In this document: one piece after another, positions 1-5,183 of the stretch
Position numbering within the stretch: the stretch's first letter is position 1
How the letters are laid out: every line of letters begins with the position of its first letter
Assembly: GCA_002431915.1 (NCBI GenBank)
Contig: DJEP01000084.1
Location: forward strand, 1-5,183
Source: Lachnospiraceae bacterium UBA5895
GTDB taxonomy: Bacteria > Bacillota > Clostridia > Lachnospirales > Lachnospiraceae
Length of the DNA stretch: 5,183 nucleotides
Direction: 5' to 3'
Translations under genes and position numbers: made by a program
Notes under the pieces: model-generated
The model's database searches: none
Seen by the model: only the letters and a program-made list of their open reading frames with translations
What the model was told of the DNA's origin: nothing

Positions 1-1194
1 TTATTCGATACAGGTGTCCAAAATAGCGATCATTTCGTCCACATTTTCTCTGGTAATCACGAGAGGCGGTACAAAACGGATAATGTCCGCGCCGGCATTG
101 ATTAGAATTAATCCCTTCTCCAATGCCTTATTAATAATGTCTCCTACCGGATGATCAAATACCAGTCCCTGCATCAGTCCCACACCACGGCGTTCCTCAA
201 TGCAGTCGTATTTGTCTGCCAGTTCGTTCAGGCGCTGTTCCAGATAAGGAGCCACCTCTCTCACATGTTCTATTATATGGTCCTCTTCGAATAAATCAAG
301 CACTTTTTCCACAGCTGCACATGCTAACGGGTTGCCGCCGTAAGTGGTACCGTGATCTCCCGCTGTCAGGGAATGCTGTGCGACCTTTTCTGTCATCATG
401 AATGCACCTACGGGCACGCCGCAGCCAAGTGCCTTGGCGGAGGTCATGATATCCGGCTTCACACCGAAGCGCTGCCATGCATACATGTAGCCGGTACGTC
501 CCGTACCGCACTGGATCTCGTCTAAGATCAGCAGGATGTCCCGCTCATCACACAGATCACGAACCTGCTTTAAGAACTGTTCGCTGGCAGGACGCAGTCC
601 GCCTTCGCCCTGTACAGTCTCCATGATAATAGCACATGTTTTATCCGTCACCTGATCTAAGACACTCTGGAAATCATTCAGCTCTGCAAATTTGATATGA
701 CCGATCATGGGCTCAAAGGGCTCACGATACTTGGGATTACCTGTCACAGACAAAGCTCCCATGGTTCTGCCGTGGAAAGAATGATTCATGGCAATGATCT
801 CATGGTCAGTGCAGCCGTCCTTCAGGTAAGCGTATTTTCTGGCTGCCTTGATGGCACCTTCCACCGCTTCCGCGCCGGAATTGGTGAAAAAGACGCGATC
901 CATGCCGGATACTTTTTTGATCTTACGTGCCGCTTCGATGGCAGGAACATTGTAATAATAGTTGGAAGTGTGAATCACTTTGTCGATCTGTGCTTTCAGC
1001 GCATCGTTGTATGCCTTGTTCTGGTACCCCAGAGCAAATACAGCGATTCCCGCTACGAAATCCAGATATTTTTTACCGTCGGTATCATACAGATACACGC
1101 CATCGCCTTTGTCCAGGACGATCTGGTACCGGTTATAAGTATGCAGCAGGTCTTTCTCCGCTTCTTCGATATATTCTTTCATGGTCTCGCTCAT
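1..1194 (-). CDS. argD: N-acetylornithine aminotransferase (class III, PLP-dependent)
   Basis: Cytoplasmic PLP enzyme that converts N-acetylglutamate 5-semialdehyde plus glutamate to N-acetylornithine plus 2-oxoglutarate; family members sometimes also serve as succinyl-diaminopimelate aminotransferase in lysine synthesis. The 397-residue protein has the usual family length. Visible motifs: NSGAEA at 105-110 (PLP phosphate region), SFHGRT at 139-144, ETVQGEGG at 192-199, LDEIQCGTGRTG at 224-235 with the PLP-pyridine Asp at about 225, the Schiff-base Lys at about 254 in SAKALG, TTYGGNP at 283-289, and a C-terminal RFVPPL at 373-378. I chose the ATG at 1194 because a strong GAGGAGG lies 9 nt upstream and the protein then starts where the family does; the open frame continues upstream to 1299 but that part reads through argB out of frame. 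Its start follows the argB stop after one base, suggesting translational coupling. The TAA stop occupies the first three bases of the window, so the gene is complete but its downstream neighbour is unseen. Confidence 0.97.
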   Translation of the reverse strand: MSETMKEYIEEAEKDLLHTYNRYQIVLDKGDGVYLYDTDGKKYLDFVAGIAVFALGYQNKAYNDALKAQIDKVIHTSNYYYNVPAIEAARKIKKVSGMDRVFFTNSGAEAVEGAIKAARKYAYLKDGCTDHEIIAMNHSFHGRTMGALSVTGNPKYREPFEPMIGHIKFAELNDFQSVLDQVTDKTCAIIMETVQGEGGLRPASEQFLKQVRDLCDERDILLILDEIQCGTGRTGYMYAWQRFGVKPDIMTSAKALGCGVPVGAFMMTEKVAQHSLTAGDHGTTYGGNPLACAAVEKVLDLFEEDHIIEHVREVAPYLEQRLNELADKYDCIEERRGVGLMQGLVFDHPVGDIINKALEKGLILINAGADIIRFVPPLVITRENVDEMIAILDTCIE

Positions 1195-1195
1195 C

Positions 1196-2092
1196 TTATT
1201 TTTCCTCCTCATCGGATACGATTGCGGTACCGATACCCTGATTGGTGAAGATCTCCAGCAACAGGCAGTGTGCCAGACGTCCGTCCAGAATATGCACACG
1301 GTTCACGCCGTTACGGATGGCGGAAGTACAGTTGTTTAACTTCGGCAGCATGCCACCGCCGATGTAACCGTCATGGATCAGTCCCTCTGCCTCGGAGGCT
1401 GTCAGCCGGGAGATGAAGGTGGACTTGTCGTTAATGTCCTTGTACAGACCTTCGATATCTGTTAAAAATGCCAGCTTCTCCGCATGTACCGCTTTTGCGA
1501 TAGCACAGGCTGCATCATCCGCATTGATATTGTAAGTGTGATAATCCTTGTCCAGTCCGATGGGAGCCACGATGGGCAGATAATCCTTCTCCAACATGTC
1601 GAAGAGGATATCAGGGTTCACGCCGGTGATCTCCCCTACATAACCGATGTCCTGACCGTCGGAATATTTTTTCTCTACCTGCAGCAGACCGCCGTCCTTG
1701 CCGCTGACGCCCACAGCCTTGACACCCAGCTCTTCCACCATGGTCACAAGACTCTTGTTTACCTTATTCAGTACCATCTCTGCAATTTCCATGGTCTCTT
1801 CATCCGTCACACGAAGACCGTTAATAAACTTCGCCTCTTTACCGACCTTGCCCACCCAGCGGCTGATCTCCTTGCCGCCGCCGTGCACGATGATGGGTTT
1901 GAAACCTACCAGTTTCAGAAGAGTTACATCTTTAATGACATTTTTCTGCAGTTCCTCATTGCTCATGGCACTGCCGCCGTATTTTACCACGATGATCTTG
2001 CGGTTGAATTTCTGAATGTAAGGGAGGGCTTCGATCAGCACCTCTGCTTTTCTCATTACCTGTTCCATATCTTTTTCCATTGTTTTATCCAT
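1196..2092 (-). CDS. argB: N-acetylglutamate kinase, probably the arginine-inhibited type
   Basis: Amino acid kinase family enzyme that phosphorylates N-acetyl-L-glutamate with ATP, usually the controlled step of the acetyl cycle. At 298 residues it has normal length. Motifs: KYGGSAM at 37-43 and VHGGGKEIS at 69-77 (phosphate and substrate glycine-rich loops), GLRVTD at 92-97, SGKDGGL at 130-136, YNINADDAACAIA at 187-199, LTDIEGL at 210-216, and GGGMLPK at 245-251 with the nucleotide-site Lys at about 251. The N-terminal helix before the kinase fold (KAEVLIEALPYIQKF, 15-29) and the C-terminal HILDGRLAHCLLLE...GIGT (267-289) are the marks of hexameric, arginine-sensitive kinases, so feedback inhibition is inferred. 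The start is uncertain: Met1 (2092) has GGAAAGG only 1 nt upstream, while Met5 (2080) has it 13 nt upstream; Met9 and Met13 are also possible. The start choice changes only the tail before the helix. It lies 60 nt after argJ and 1 nt before argD. Confidence 0.96.
   Translation of the reverse strand: MDKTMEKDMEQVMRKAEVLIEALPYIQKFNRKIIVVKYGGSAMSNEELQKNVIKDVTLLKLVGFKPIIVHGGGKEISRWVGKVGKEAKFINGLRVTDEETMEIAEMVLNKVNKSLVTMVEELGVKAVGVSGKDGGLLQVEKKYSDGQDIGYVGEITGVNPDILFDMLEKDYLPIVAPIGLDKDYHTYNINADDAACAIAKAVHAEKLAFLTDIEGLYKDINDKSTFISRLTASEAEGLIHDGYIGGGMLPKLNNCTSAIRNGVNRVHILDGRLAHCLLLEIFTNQGIGTAIVSDEEEK
1204..1210 (-). promoter_or_regulatory. Ribosome binding site of argD, inside the end of argB
   Basis: GAGGAGG on the minus strand, 9 nt before the argD ATG. 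It is formed by two consecutive Glu codons (GAG GAG) and the first base of the next one (GAA) near the ArgB C-terminus (DEEEK, stop). It is the best Shine-Dalgarno match seen in the window and decides the argD start. Because it is overrun by ribosomes finishing argB, argD translation is probably coupled to argB. Confidence 0.85.
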
Positions 2093-2093
2093 G

Positions 2094-2136
2094 CCTTTCC
2101 GCAGATATCTGATCCGCCGGTTGATGATCCTTTCCG
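2094..2136 (-). repeat. Two copies of CGGAAAGG in the argJ-argB spacer
   Basis: The 60-nt argJ-argB gap, the longest inside the operon, contains CGGAAAGG twice on the minus strand (2136-2129 and 2101-2094), 35 nt apart. The downstream copy touches the argB start region and is the only Shine-Dalgarno-like sequence available to argB. The upstream copy is followed by ATC ATC, in frame with argB but not a usual start codon; the frame stays open from an in-frame TGA further upstream. It could be a chance repeat or the remnant of an older initiation site. No terminator-like hairpin with a T run is present here. Confidence 0.4.
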
Positions 2137-2152
2137 TATGTCACGCACTCTC

Positions 2153-3376
2153 TTAAGAACGATAATCTGCATTGATCTTCACATAGTCATAGCTTAAATC
2201 ACAGCCCCATGCGGTAGCTTCCGCATCGCCCATGTGCATGTCCACCAGCGCGGTGACTTCCGGATCGGAGAGGATCTTCGTAGCCTCTTCCTCACTGTAG
2301 TCACATGCCACACCGTCTCCGAAGATATGAATCTTACCGCTTTTACTCTCAAAATACAGATCTACATTTTCCGGATTGAATTTGGCACCGGAATAACCCA
2401 GGGCACAGAGAATACGTCCCCAGTTGGCATCATGTCCGAAGATAGCTGCTTTGGTCAGGGAAGAACAGATCACGGATTTTGCCAGAGTTCTGGCATCTTC
2501 CTTGCTGGCGGCATGGATTACTTTTGTCTCAAACAGGGCTGTGGCACCTTCGCCGTCTCCTGCCATTTTCTTTGCCAGGAAAGTAGTGATCTCATGCAAT
2601 GCCTTGCAGAAATTGTCGTAATCTTCGCCTTCTGCGGTGATCTCCTCGTTACCTGCCATACCGTTTGCCAGCACCAGCAGCGTATCGTTGGTGGAAGTAT
2701 CACCGTCCACGGAGATCATATTGAAGGAATCCACTACATCAGCGCTGACGCACTTCTGCAACATCTCTTTGGAAATTTTCACATCCGTGGTCACAAAGCC
2801 CAACATGGTACACATATTCGGATGGATCATGCCGGAGCCCTTGCACATACCGCCTAAAGTTACGGTCTTGCCGCCGATCTCGGTCTCGATGGCGATCTCT
2901 TTGGAAACAGTATCGGTGGTCATGATGGCATGGGCTGCATCCGAACCTGCCTCTAAGGTATCTGCCTTAGCTGCCACCAGCTTTTTGATACCGTCGGTGA
3001 TCTTGTCTACAGGAATCTGCATGCCGATGACACCGGTGGATGCTACCAGTACAGCATCGGTGGGCACACCCAGCAGTTCTCCGGCACATTCCGCCTCTGC
3101 CTCACAGCAGTCCAGTCCCTGTCTGCCGGTGCAGGCATTGGCGATTCCGGAATTGACTACCACTGCCTGTGCATATGCGGAATGTTCCACAATCTGCTTA
3201 TCCCACAGTACGGGTGCCGCCTTTACCACATTGGAGGTAAATGTACCGGCTACGGTACAGGGTTCTTTACTTACGATCAGCGCCATATCCTTACGATTCT
3301 GATATTTAATGGCAGCTTCCACACCTGCTGCCTCAAAGCCTTTTGCTGCGGTCACGCCGCCCCGGATCTGTTTCAT
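2153..3376 (-). CDS. argJ: Glutamate N-acetyltransferase / amino-acid N-acetyltransferase (ornithine acetyltransferase)
   Basis: Transfers acetyl from N-acetylornithine to glutamate, giving ornithine and N-acetylglutamate; bifunctional members also use acetyl-CoA. ArgJ is made as a precursor that self-cleaves before a conserved Thr to give alpha and beta chains, the Thr becoming the N-terminal nucleophile. The 407 residues match the family length. Seen: NSGIANACTG at 75-84, STGVIG at 113-118 (oxyanion Thr-Gly at about 114-115), TTDTVSK at 153-159, the cleavage motif KGSGMIHPNMCTML at 179-192 with nucleophile Thr190, DGDTSTND at 224-231, DGEGAT at 274-279, and the C-terminal WGCDLSYDYVKINADYRS at 390-407. 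The residue before the scissile bond is Cys189, where the best-studied enzymes have Ala. The start at 3376 is supported by AAAGGAG 9 nt upstream. It begins 27 nt after the GNAT gene. Whether it is mono- or bifunctional cannot be read from sequence. Confidence 0.96.
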   Translation of the reverse strand: MKQIRGGVTAAKGFEAAGVEAAIKYQNRKDMALIVSKEPCTVAGTFTSNVVKAAPVLWDKQIVEHSAYAQAVVVNSGIANACTGRQGLDCCEAEAECAGELLGVPTDAVLVASTGVIGMQIPVDKITDGIKKLVAAKADTLEAGSDAAHAIMTTDTVSKEIAIETEIGGKTVTLGGMCKGSGMIHPNMCTMLGFVTTDVKISKEMLQKCVSADVVDSFNMISVDGDTSTNDTLLVLANGMAGNEEITAEGEDYDNFCKALHEITTFLAKKMAGDGEGATALFETKVIHAASKEDARTLAKSVICSSLTKAAIFGHDANWGRILCALGYSGAKFNPENVDLYFESKSGKIHIFGDGVACDYSEEEATKILSDPEVTALVDMHMGDAEATAWGCDLSYDYVKINADYRS

Positions 3377-3385
3377 TTTGAAAAT

Positions 3386-3392
3386 CTCCTTT
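3386..3392 (-). promoter_or_regulatory. Ribosome binding site of argJ
   Basis: AAAGGAG on the minus strand, 9 nt before the argJ ATG at 3376, in the 27-nt gap after the GNAT stop codon. It confirms the argJ start, giving an N-terminus (MKQIRGGVTAAKGF) typical of the family. Confidence 0.8.
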
Positions 3393-3403
3393 CGATTCCA
3401 TTT

Positions 3404-3886
3404 CTATTTGTTAAACGCCGTAATGTTCTCTTCGTTCAGTGTAAAGTCGTAATAGTTCAGATCTTCCCGCTTCGTCCAGCCGATGCATTTCCAAAAAGCG
3501 TTTCCGATGTCATTCTGGGTAAAGGCAATCAGGCTGACTTTATTGATGTGCTCTTCTTTCAGGGCATTCATGCAGTGAACCACCATGGCTTTTCCAATGC
3601 CAAGTCTTCTGTAATCTTCTCTCACACATACATGATACAGACAGCCCCGTCGTCCGTCATGACCGCAGAGAATACCGCCCACCACGGCTCCGTCCTCCCC
3701 GATGGCTACCACACTGGTGCCGGGATTCCGGTTGATAAAACGCTCCACACCTTCCCTGGAATCATCAATGCTCCGGATCCCGAAGCCGTGAATGGTCATC
3801 CAGAGGGCATGCAGACCGTCATAATCTTCTATGGTCATTGGTTTGATCGTAAACTGTTTGCTCATTGATGTATGTAATCCTTTCAT
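3404..3886 (-). CDS. GNAT-family N-acetyltransferase within the arg operon
   Basis: Small soluble acetyl-CoA-dependent acetyltransferase, 160 residues as drawn, a single GNAT domain. The acetyl-CoA pyrophosphate loop is clear: RRLGIGKA at 93-100, just after the beta-4 segment CLYHVCV (82-88). Other marks are an N-terminal IKPMTIEDYDGLHALW (14-29), DDSREGVERFINRNP (41-55), the CGHDGRRG turn (74-81), and an NDIGNAFWKCIGW helix (125-137) as in other GNATs. No signal peptide or membrane segment is seen. Its place between argC and argJ, 18 nt after argC and 27 nt before argJ, suggests a role in the same pathway; N-acetylglutamate synthesis from acetyl-CoA is the obvious possibility but is inference. 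It lacks the amino-acid-kinase-like domain of classical ArgA. It could instead acetylate another amine or a protein. Start: ATG 3886 has AGGA 5 nt upstream; ATG 3865 (MSKQF, 153 residues) begins nearer the usual domain edge but its AAAGGA lies 12 nt away. Either is possible. Confidence 0.9.
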   Translation of the reverse strand: MKGLHTSMSKQFTIKPMTIEDYDGLHALWMTIHGFGIRSIDDSREGVERFINRNPGTSVVAIGEDGAVVGGILCGHDGRRGCLYHVCVREDYRRLGIGKAMVVHCMNALKEEHINKVSLIAFTQNDIGNAFWKCIGWTKREDLNYYDFTLNEENITAFNK

Positions 3887-3904
3887 CCTTGTCCTGTGTC
3901 TGCT

Positions 3905-4963
3905 TTAAGGGAAGCAGGGAACCAGCTCCAGACCTTCGCTCTCGGGAAGTCCGAACAGCAGGTTCATGTTCTGTACCGCCTGACCGGCAGCACCTTTTAC
4001 GAGATTGTCCAGTGCACCCATCATAATGATACGACCGGTACGCTCGTCGATGACGAAATTGATGTCCACGTAGTTGCTGCCTTCCACCCACTTGGTCTCG
4101 GGGCAGCTGCCCTTATCCAGCACGCGGACGAATTTCTCGTTTGCATAATATTTATCATAGACAGCCTTTACTTCTTCATAAGTAGGAAGTGTGCCGTCCG
4201 GTTTTCTCTTCAGTGTAGCATACTCGGTTGCCAAAATACCACGGTTCATAGGTACGAGATGGGGGGTAAAATTAATGGTCACCTGACAGTTGCCGGCATA
4301 CCCCAACTGTTCCTCAATCTCGGGAGTATGTCTGTGGCTTGCCACACCGTAAGCTTTCATATTCTCATTCACTTCACAGAACAGGTTGGGCACCTTGGCT
4401 CCTCTGCCTGCACCTGAGGTTCCTGATTTGGCATCCACGATCAGGGTATTCACATCGATCATGCCTTCCTTTACCATAGGGTAAGCGGTCAGAATCGAGC
4501 AGGTGGTATAACAGCCGGGATTCGCCACCAGTCTGGTCTTCTCTGTGATCTTGTCACGGTTGATCTCGCAGAGTCCGTATACTGCTTCCTCGATGAACTG
4601 TGGAGACTTATGCTCGATGCCGTACCATTTTTCATATGTAGCCACATCCTTGATGCGGTAGTCCGCGGACAGATCCACGATCTTCACCTGGGAGAGGATC
4701 TCCTCGGTCAGAAGTCCTGCCAGGAATCCCTGGGGGGTTGCGGTAAAGATCACATCTACCTGCTTCGCCAGTTCTTCCAGATTATCGTCCTTGCAGATAT
4801 CCTCCACCAGTTGGAACATGTTCTGGTATACCTGATAATACTTCTTATCTATATAGCTTCGGGAGCCGTACCATACGATTTTGGCATCCTTGTGGTTCAA
4901 CAGGATACGTACCAGTTCTCCTCCGGCATAGCCGGTTGCTCCGATGATTCCTACTCTGATCAT
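3905..4963 (-). CDS. argC: N-acetyl-gamma-glutamyl-phosphate reductase
   Basis: Reduces N-acetylglutamyl 5-phosphate with NADPH to N-acetylglutamate 5-semialdehyde in the cytoplasm. The 352 residues match the longer (type 1) reductases. The Rossmann dinucleotide loop is GATGYAG at 8-14. LSADYR at 98-103, the catalytic Cys in NPGCY at 148-152 (Cys151), the glycine-rich SGTSGAGRGAK at 180-190, and the SHRHTPEI segment at 209-216 with the likely acid/base His212 are all present; the 61-residue Cys-to-His spacing fits the family. The C-terminal dimerisation part ends in NLVKGAAGQAVQNMN (320-334), also standard. It is the first gene of the operon. The ATG at 4963 has GAGGT 6 nt upstream, and MIRVGIIGATGYAG is the expected N-terminus, so the start is secure. 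The TAA stop is followed by the GNAT gene after 18 nt. Confidence 0.97.
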   Translation of the reverse strand: MIRVGIIGATGYAGGELVRILLNHKDAKIVWYGSRSYIDKKYYQVYQNMFQLVEDICKDDNLEELAKQVDVIFTATPQGFLAGLLTEEILSQVKIVDLSADYRIKDVATYEKWYGIEHKSPQFIEEAVYGLCEINRDKITEKTRLVANPGCYTTCSILTAYPMVKEGMIDVNTLIVDAKSGTSGAGRGAKVPNLFCEVNENMKAYGVASHRHTPEIEEQLGYAGNCQVTINFTPHLVPMNRGILATEYATLKRKPDGTLPTYEEVKAVYDKYYANEKFVRVLDKGSCPETKWVEGSNYVDINFVIDERTGRIIMMGALDNLVKGAAGQAVQNMNLLFGLPESEGLELVPCFP

Positions 4964-4969
4964 TTTTCT

Positions 4970-4974
4970 ACCTC
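4970..4974 (-). promoter_or_regulatory. Ribosome binding site of argC
   Basis: GAGGT on the minus strand (in context GTGAGGTAG), 6 nt before the argC ATG. Together with the typical MIRVGIIGATGYAG N-terminus it fixes the start of the operon's first gene. Confidence 0.7.
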
Positions 4975-5019
4975 ACACTCATTTCATTGCATTTCTGTGT
5001 CGACGAATATTTTCGATAT

Positions 5020-5043
5020 TTACCTGACTCTGAATAGTTCCAT
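5020..5043 (-). CDS. Possible leader mini-ORF, MELFRVR then stop
   Basis: A 7-codon frame on the minus strand, 56 nt upstream of argC, encodes MELFRVR and ends in TAA. Two of its seven codons are arginine (AGA and AGG). Arginine-bearing upstream peptides control arginine genes in some organisms, which makes this worth noting, but there is no good Shine-Dalgarno (only GAAAGTG nearby), and no clear terminator/antiterminator pair follows. If the downstream candidate promoter is the real one, its -10 overlaps the ATG and this frame would not be transcribed whole. Chance is the simplest explanation. Confidence 0.12.
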   Translation of the reverse strand: MELFRVR

Positions 5044-5069
5044 AATATCACTTTCTATCCAAATGTCTA
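5042..5069 (-). promoter_or_regulatory. Candidate sigma-A promoter P2 for the arg operon
   Basis: On the minus strand TAGACA (5069-5064), a 16-nt spacer and TATTAT (5047-5042), with TGA just before the -10 making an extended TGn element. Ten of twelve hexamer bases match the housekeeping consensus. Transcription would start near 5035, giving a leader of about 70 nt. It lies about 15 bp downstream of the weaker ARG box, so a repressor on the boxes would bind upstream of the -35. It is the better consensus match of the two candidates. Confidence 0.5.
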
Positions 5070-5084
5070 CTACTTTTTTATTTT

Positions 5085-5102
5085 TATGCATTATTTTGAT
5101 TT
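5085..5102 (-). promoter_or_regulatory. Weaker second ARG-box-like site
   Basis: An 18-bp window exactly 3 bp from the better ARG box, the spacing used by tandem ArgR boxes in E. coli. One half-site (plus-strand TATGCAT, 5085-5091) matches the half-site of the better box; the other half is poor. About 11 of 16 specified positions fit WNTGAATWWWWATTCANW. In such AT-rich DNA a partial match carries little weight alone; the spacing is the main support. Confidence 0.35.
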
Positions 5103-5105
5103 ATT

Positions 5106-5123
5106 CATGTATATTTATGCATA
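5106..5123 (-). promoter_or_regulatory. ARG box: probable ArgR/AhrC operator of the arg operon
   Basis: TATGCATAAATATACATG on the minus strand is an imperfect 18-bp dyad that fits 13 of the 16 specified positions of the E. coli ARG-box consensus WNTGAATWWWWATTCANW. It lies about 143 bp upstream of argC. ArgR/AhrC hexamers with bound arginine repress such operons in Bacillota and Proteobacteria. It directly abuts the -10 of one candidate promoter, which would suit repression by blocking polymerase. No argR gene is in the window, so the regulator's presence is assumed. Confidence 0.6.
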
Positions 5124-5152
5124 TATACACTAACTTTAAACATTTTTGTGAA
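5124..5152 (-). promoter_or_regulatory. Alternative candidate promoter P1 abutting the ARG box
   Basis: TTCACA (5152-5147; five of six bases match the -35 consensus), then either TGTATA after 17 nt or TATATA after 19 nt as a -10. The -10 match is weaker than that of P2, but its position fits repression well: the -10 ends against, or overlaps, the ARG box, and the predicted start falls inside it. If used, the leader would be about 150 nt and would include the mini-ORF at 5043-5020. Confidence 0.3.
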
Positions 5153-5160
5153 TATTATGG

Positions 5161-5183
5161 CGGGTCCTAAGGTCTTTCACCCA
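5161..5183. other. GC-richer edge segment of unknown nature
   Basis: The last 23 bases are clearly richer in G and C than the AT-rich leader beside them, and contain GGGT and ACCC 13 bases apart that could pair as a short hairpin. A plus-strand frame opens at ATG 5157 (MAGPKVFHP) and runs off the window, but it has no ribosome binding site; a minus-strand frame enters from the edge and stops at 5136. It may be the border of the upstream gene or a repeat. Too little is visible to name it. Confidence 0.2.

Noticed and set aside
1195..1299. N-terminal extension of argD by 35 residues to an ATG at 1299
   Set aside because: The added residues are argB read in another frame (Cys/Trp-rich, unlike the family), and the GAGGAGG at 1204-1210 supports the start at 1194.
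1484..2197. Long plus-strand open frame (237 codons) opposite argB
   Set aside because: It lies antisense to a well-supported argB, its product has no recognisable motifs, and long antisense frames are common opposite such genes.
3182..3868. Plus-strand open frame of 228 codons opposite argJ and the GNAT gene
   Set aside because: Spans two genes and their gap on the other strand; the translation resembles no family and has no ribosome binding site evidence.
5001..5025. Hairpin in the argC leader around AATATCGAAAATATT as a terminator or riboswitch part
   Set aside because: The stem is only five A-T pairs with no following T run, and no T-box, PYLA or other recognisable riboswitch core is visible in the leader.
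5157..5183. Start of a divergent plus-strand gene (MAGPKVFHP)
   Set aside because: Only nine codons before the edge, with no Shine-Dalgarno upstream; cannot be supported from this window.
1..5183. Mobile element, CRISPR array, toxin-antitoxin or defence system
   Set aside because: No repeats with regular spacing, no transposase or integrase motifs, and nearly all DNA is accounted for by one metabolic operon.

Overview
The window holds an arginine biosynthesis operon read entirely from the minus strand. In transcription order it is argC (4963-3905), a small GNAT-family acetyltransferase (3886-3404), argJ (3376-2153), argB (2092-1196) and argD (1194-1). About 220 bases of AT-rich, apparently non-coding DNA precede argC and carry the control region. 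The four arg genes are full length with their key motifs intact. There is no sign of a mobile element, CRISPR array, tRNA or rRNA.

Organism: most likely a Gram-positive member of the Bacillota, class Clostridia, probably Lachnospiraceae-like. This is inference from the argC-J-B-D order (as in Bacillus and clostridia), the strong purine-rich Shine-Dalgarno sites, the moderate-GC coding DNA beside a very AT-rich leader, and the general look of the proteins. The genus cannot be fixed from this sequence alone.

How the genes work together: ArgB phosphorylates N-acetylglutamate, ArgC reduces the acyl-phosphate to the semialdehyde, ArgD transaminates it to N-acetylornithine, and ArgJ moves the acetyl group from N-acetylornithine back to glutamate. 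This releases ornithine and closes the acetyl cycle. Genes for ornithine to arginine (argF, argG, argH) and for carbamoyl phosphate are not in the window. The GNAT gene between argC and argJ is the least expected member. It could supply or top up N-acetylglutamate, but its substrate cannot be read from sequence.

Control: upstream of argC there is one good ARG-box-like dyad (5106-5123) for an ArgR/AhrC repressor and a weaker second box exactly 3 bp away (5085-5102). One candidate promoter abuts the good box and another lies between the boxes and argC. A 7-codon mini-ORF with two arginine codons sits in the leader. ArgB carries the N-terminal helix and C-terminal motif typical of arginine-inhibited N-acetylglutamate kinases, so both transcriptional and allosteric feedback by arginine are likely. 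Gene spacing is tight (1 to 60 nt) with no internal terminator seen, consistent with one transcript.
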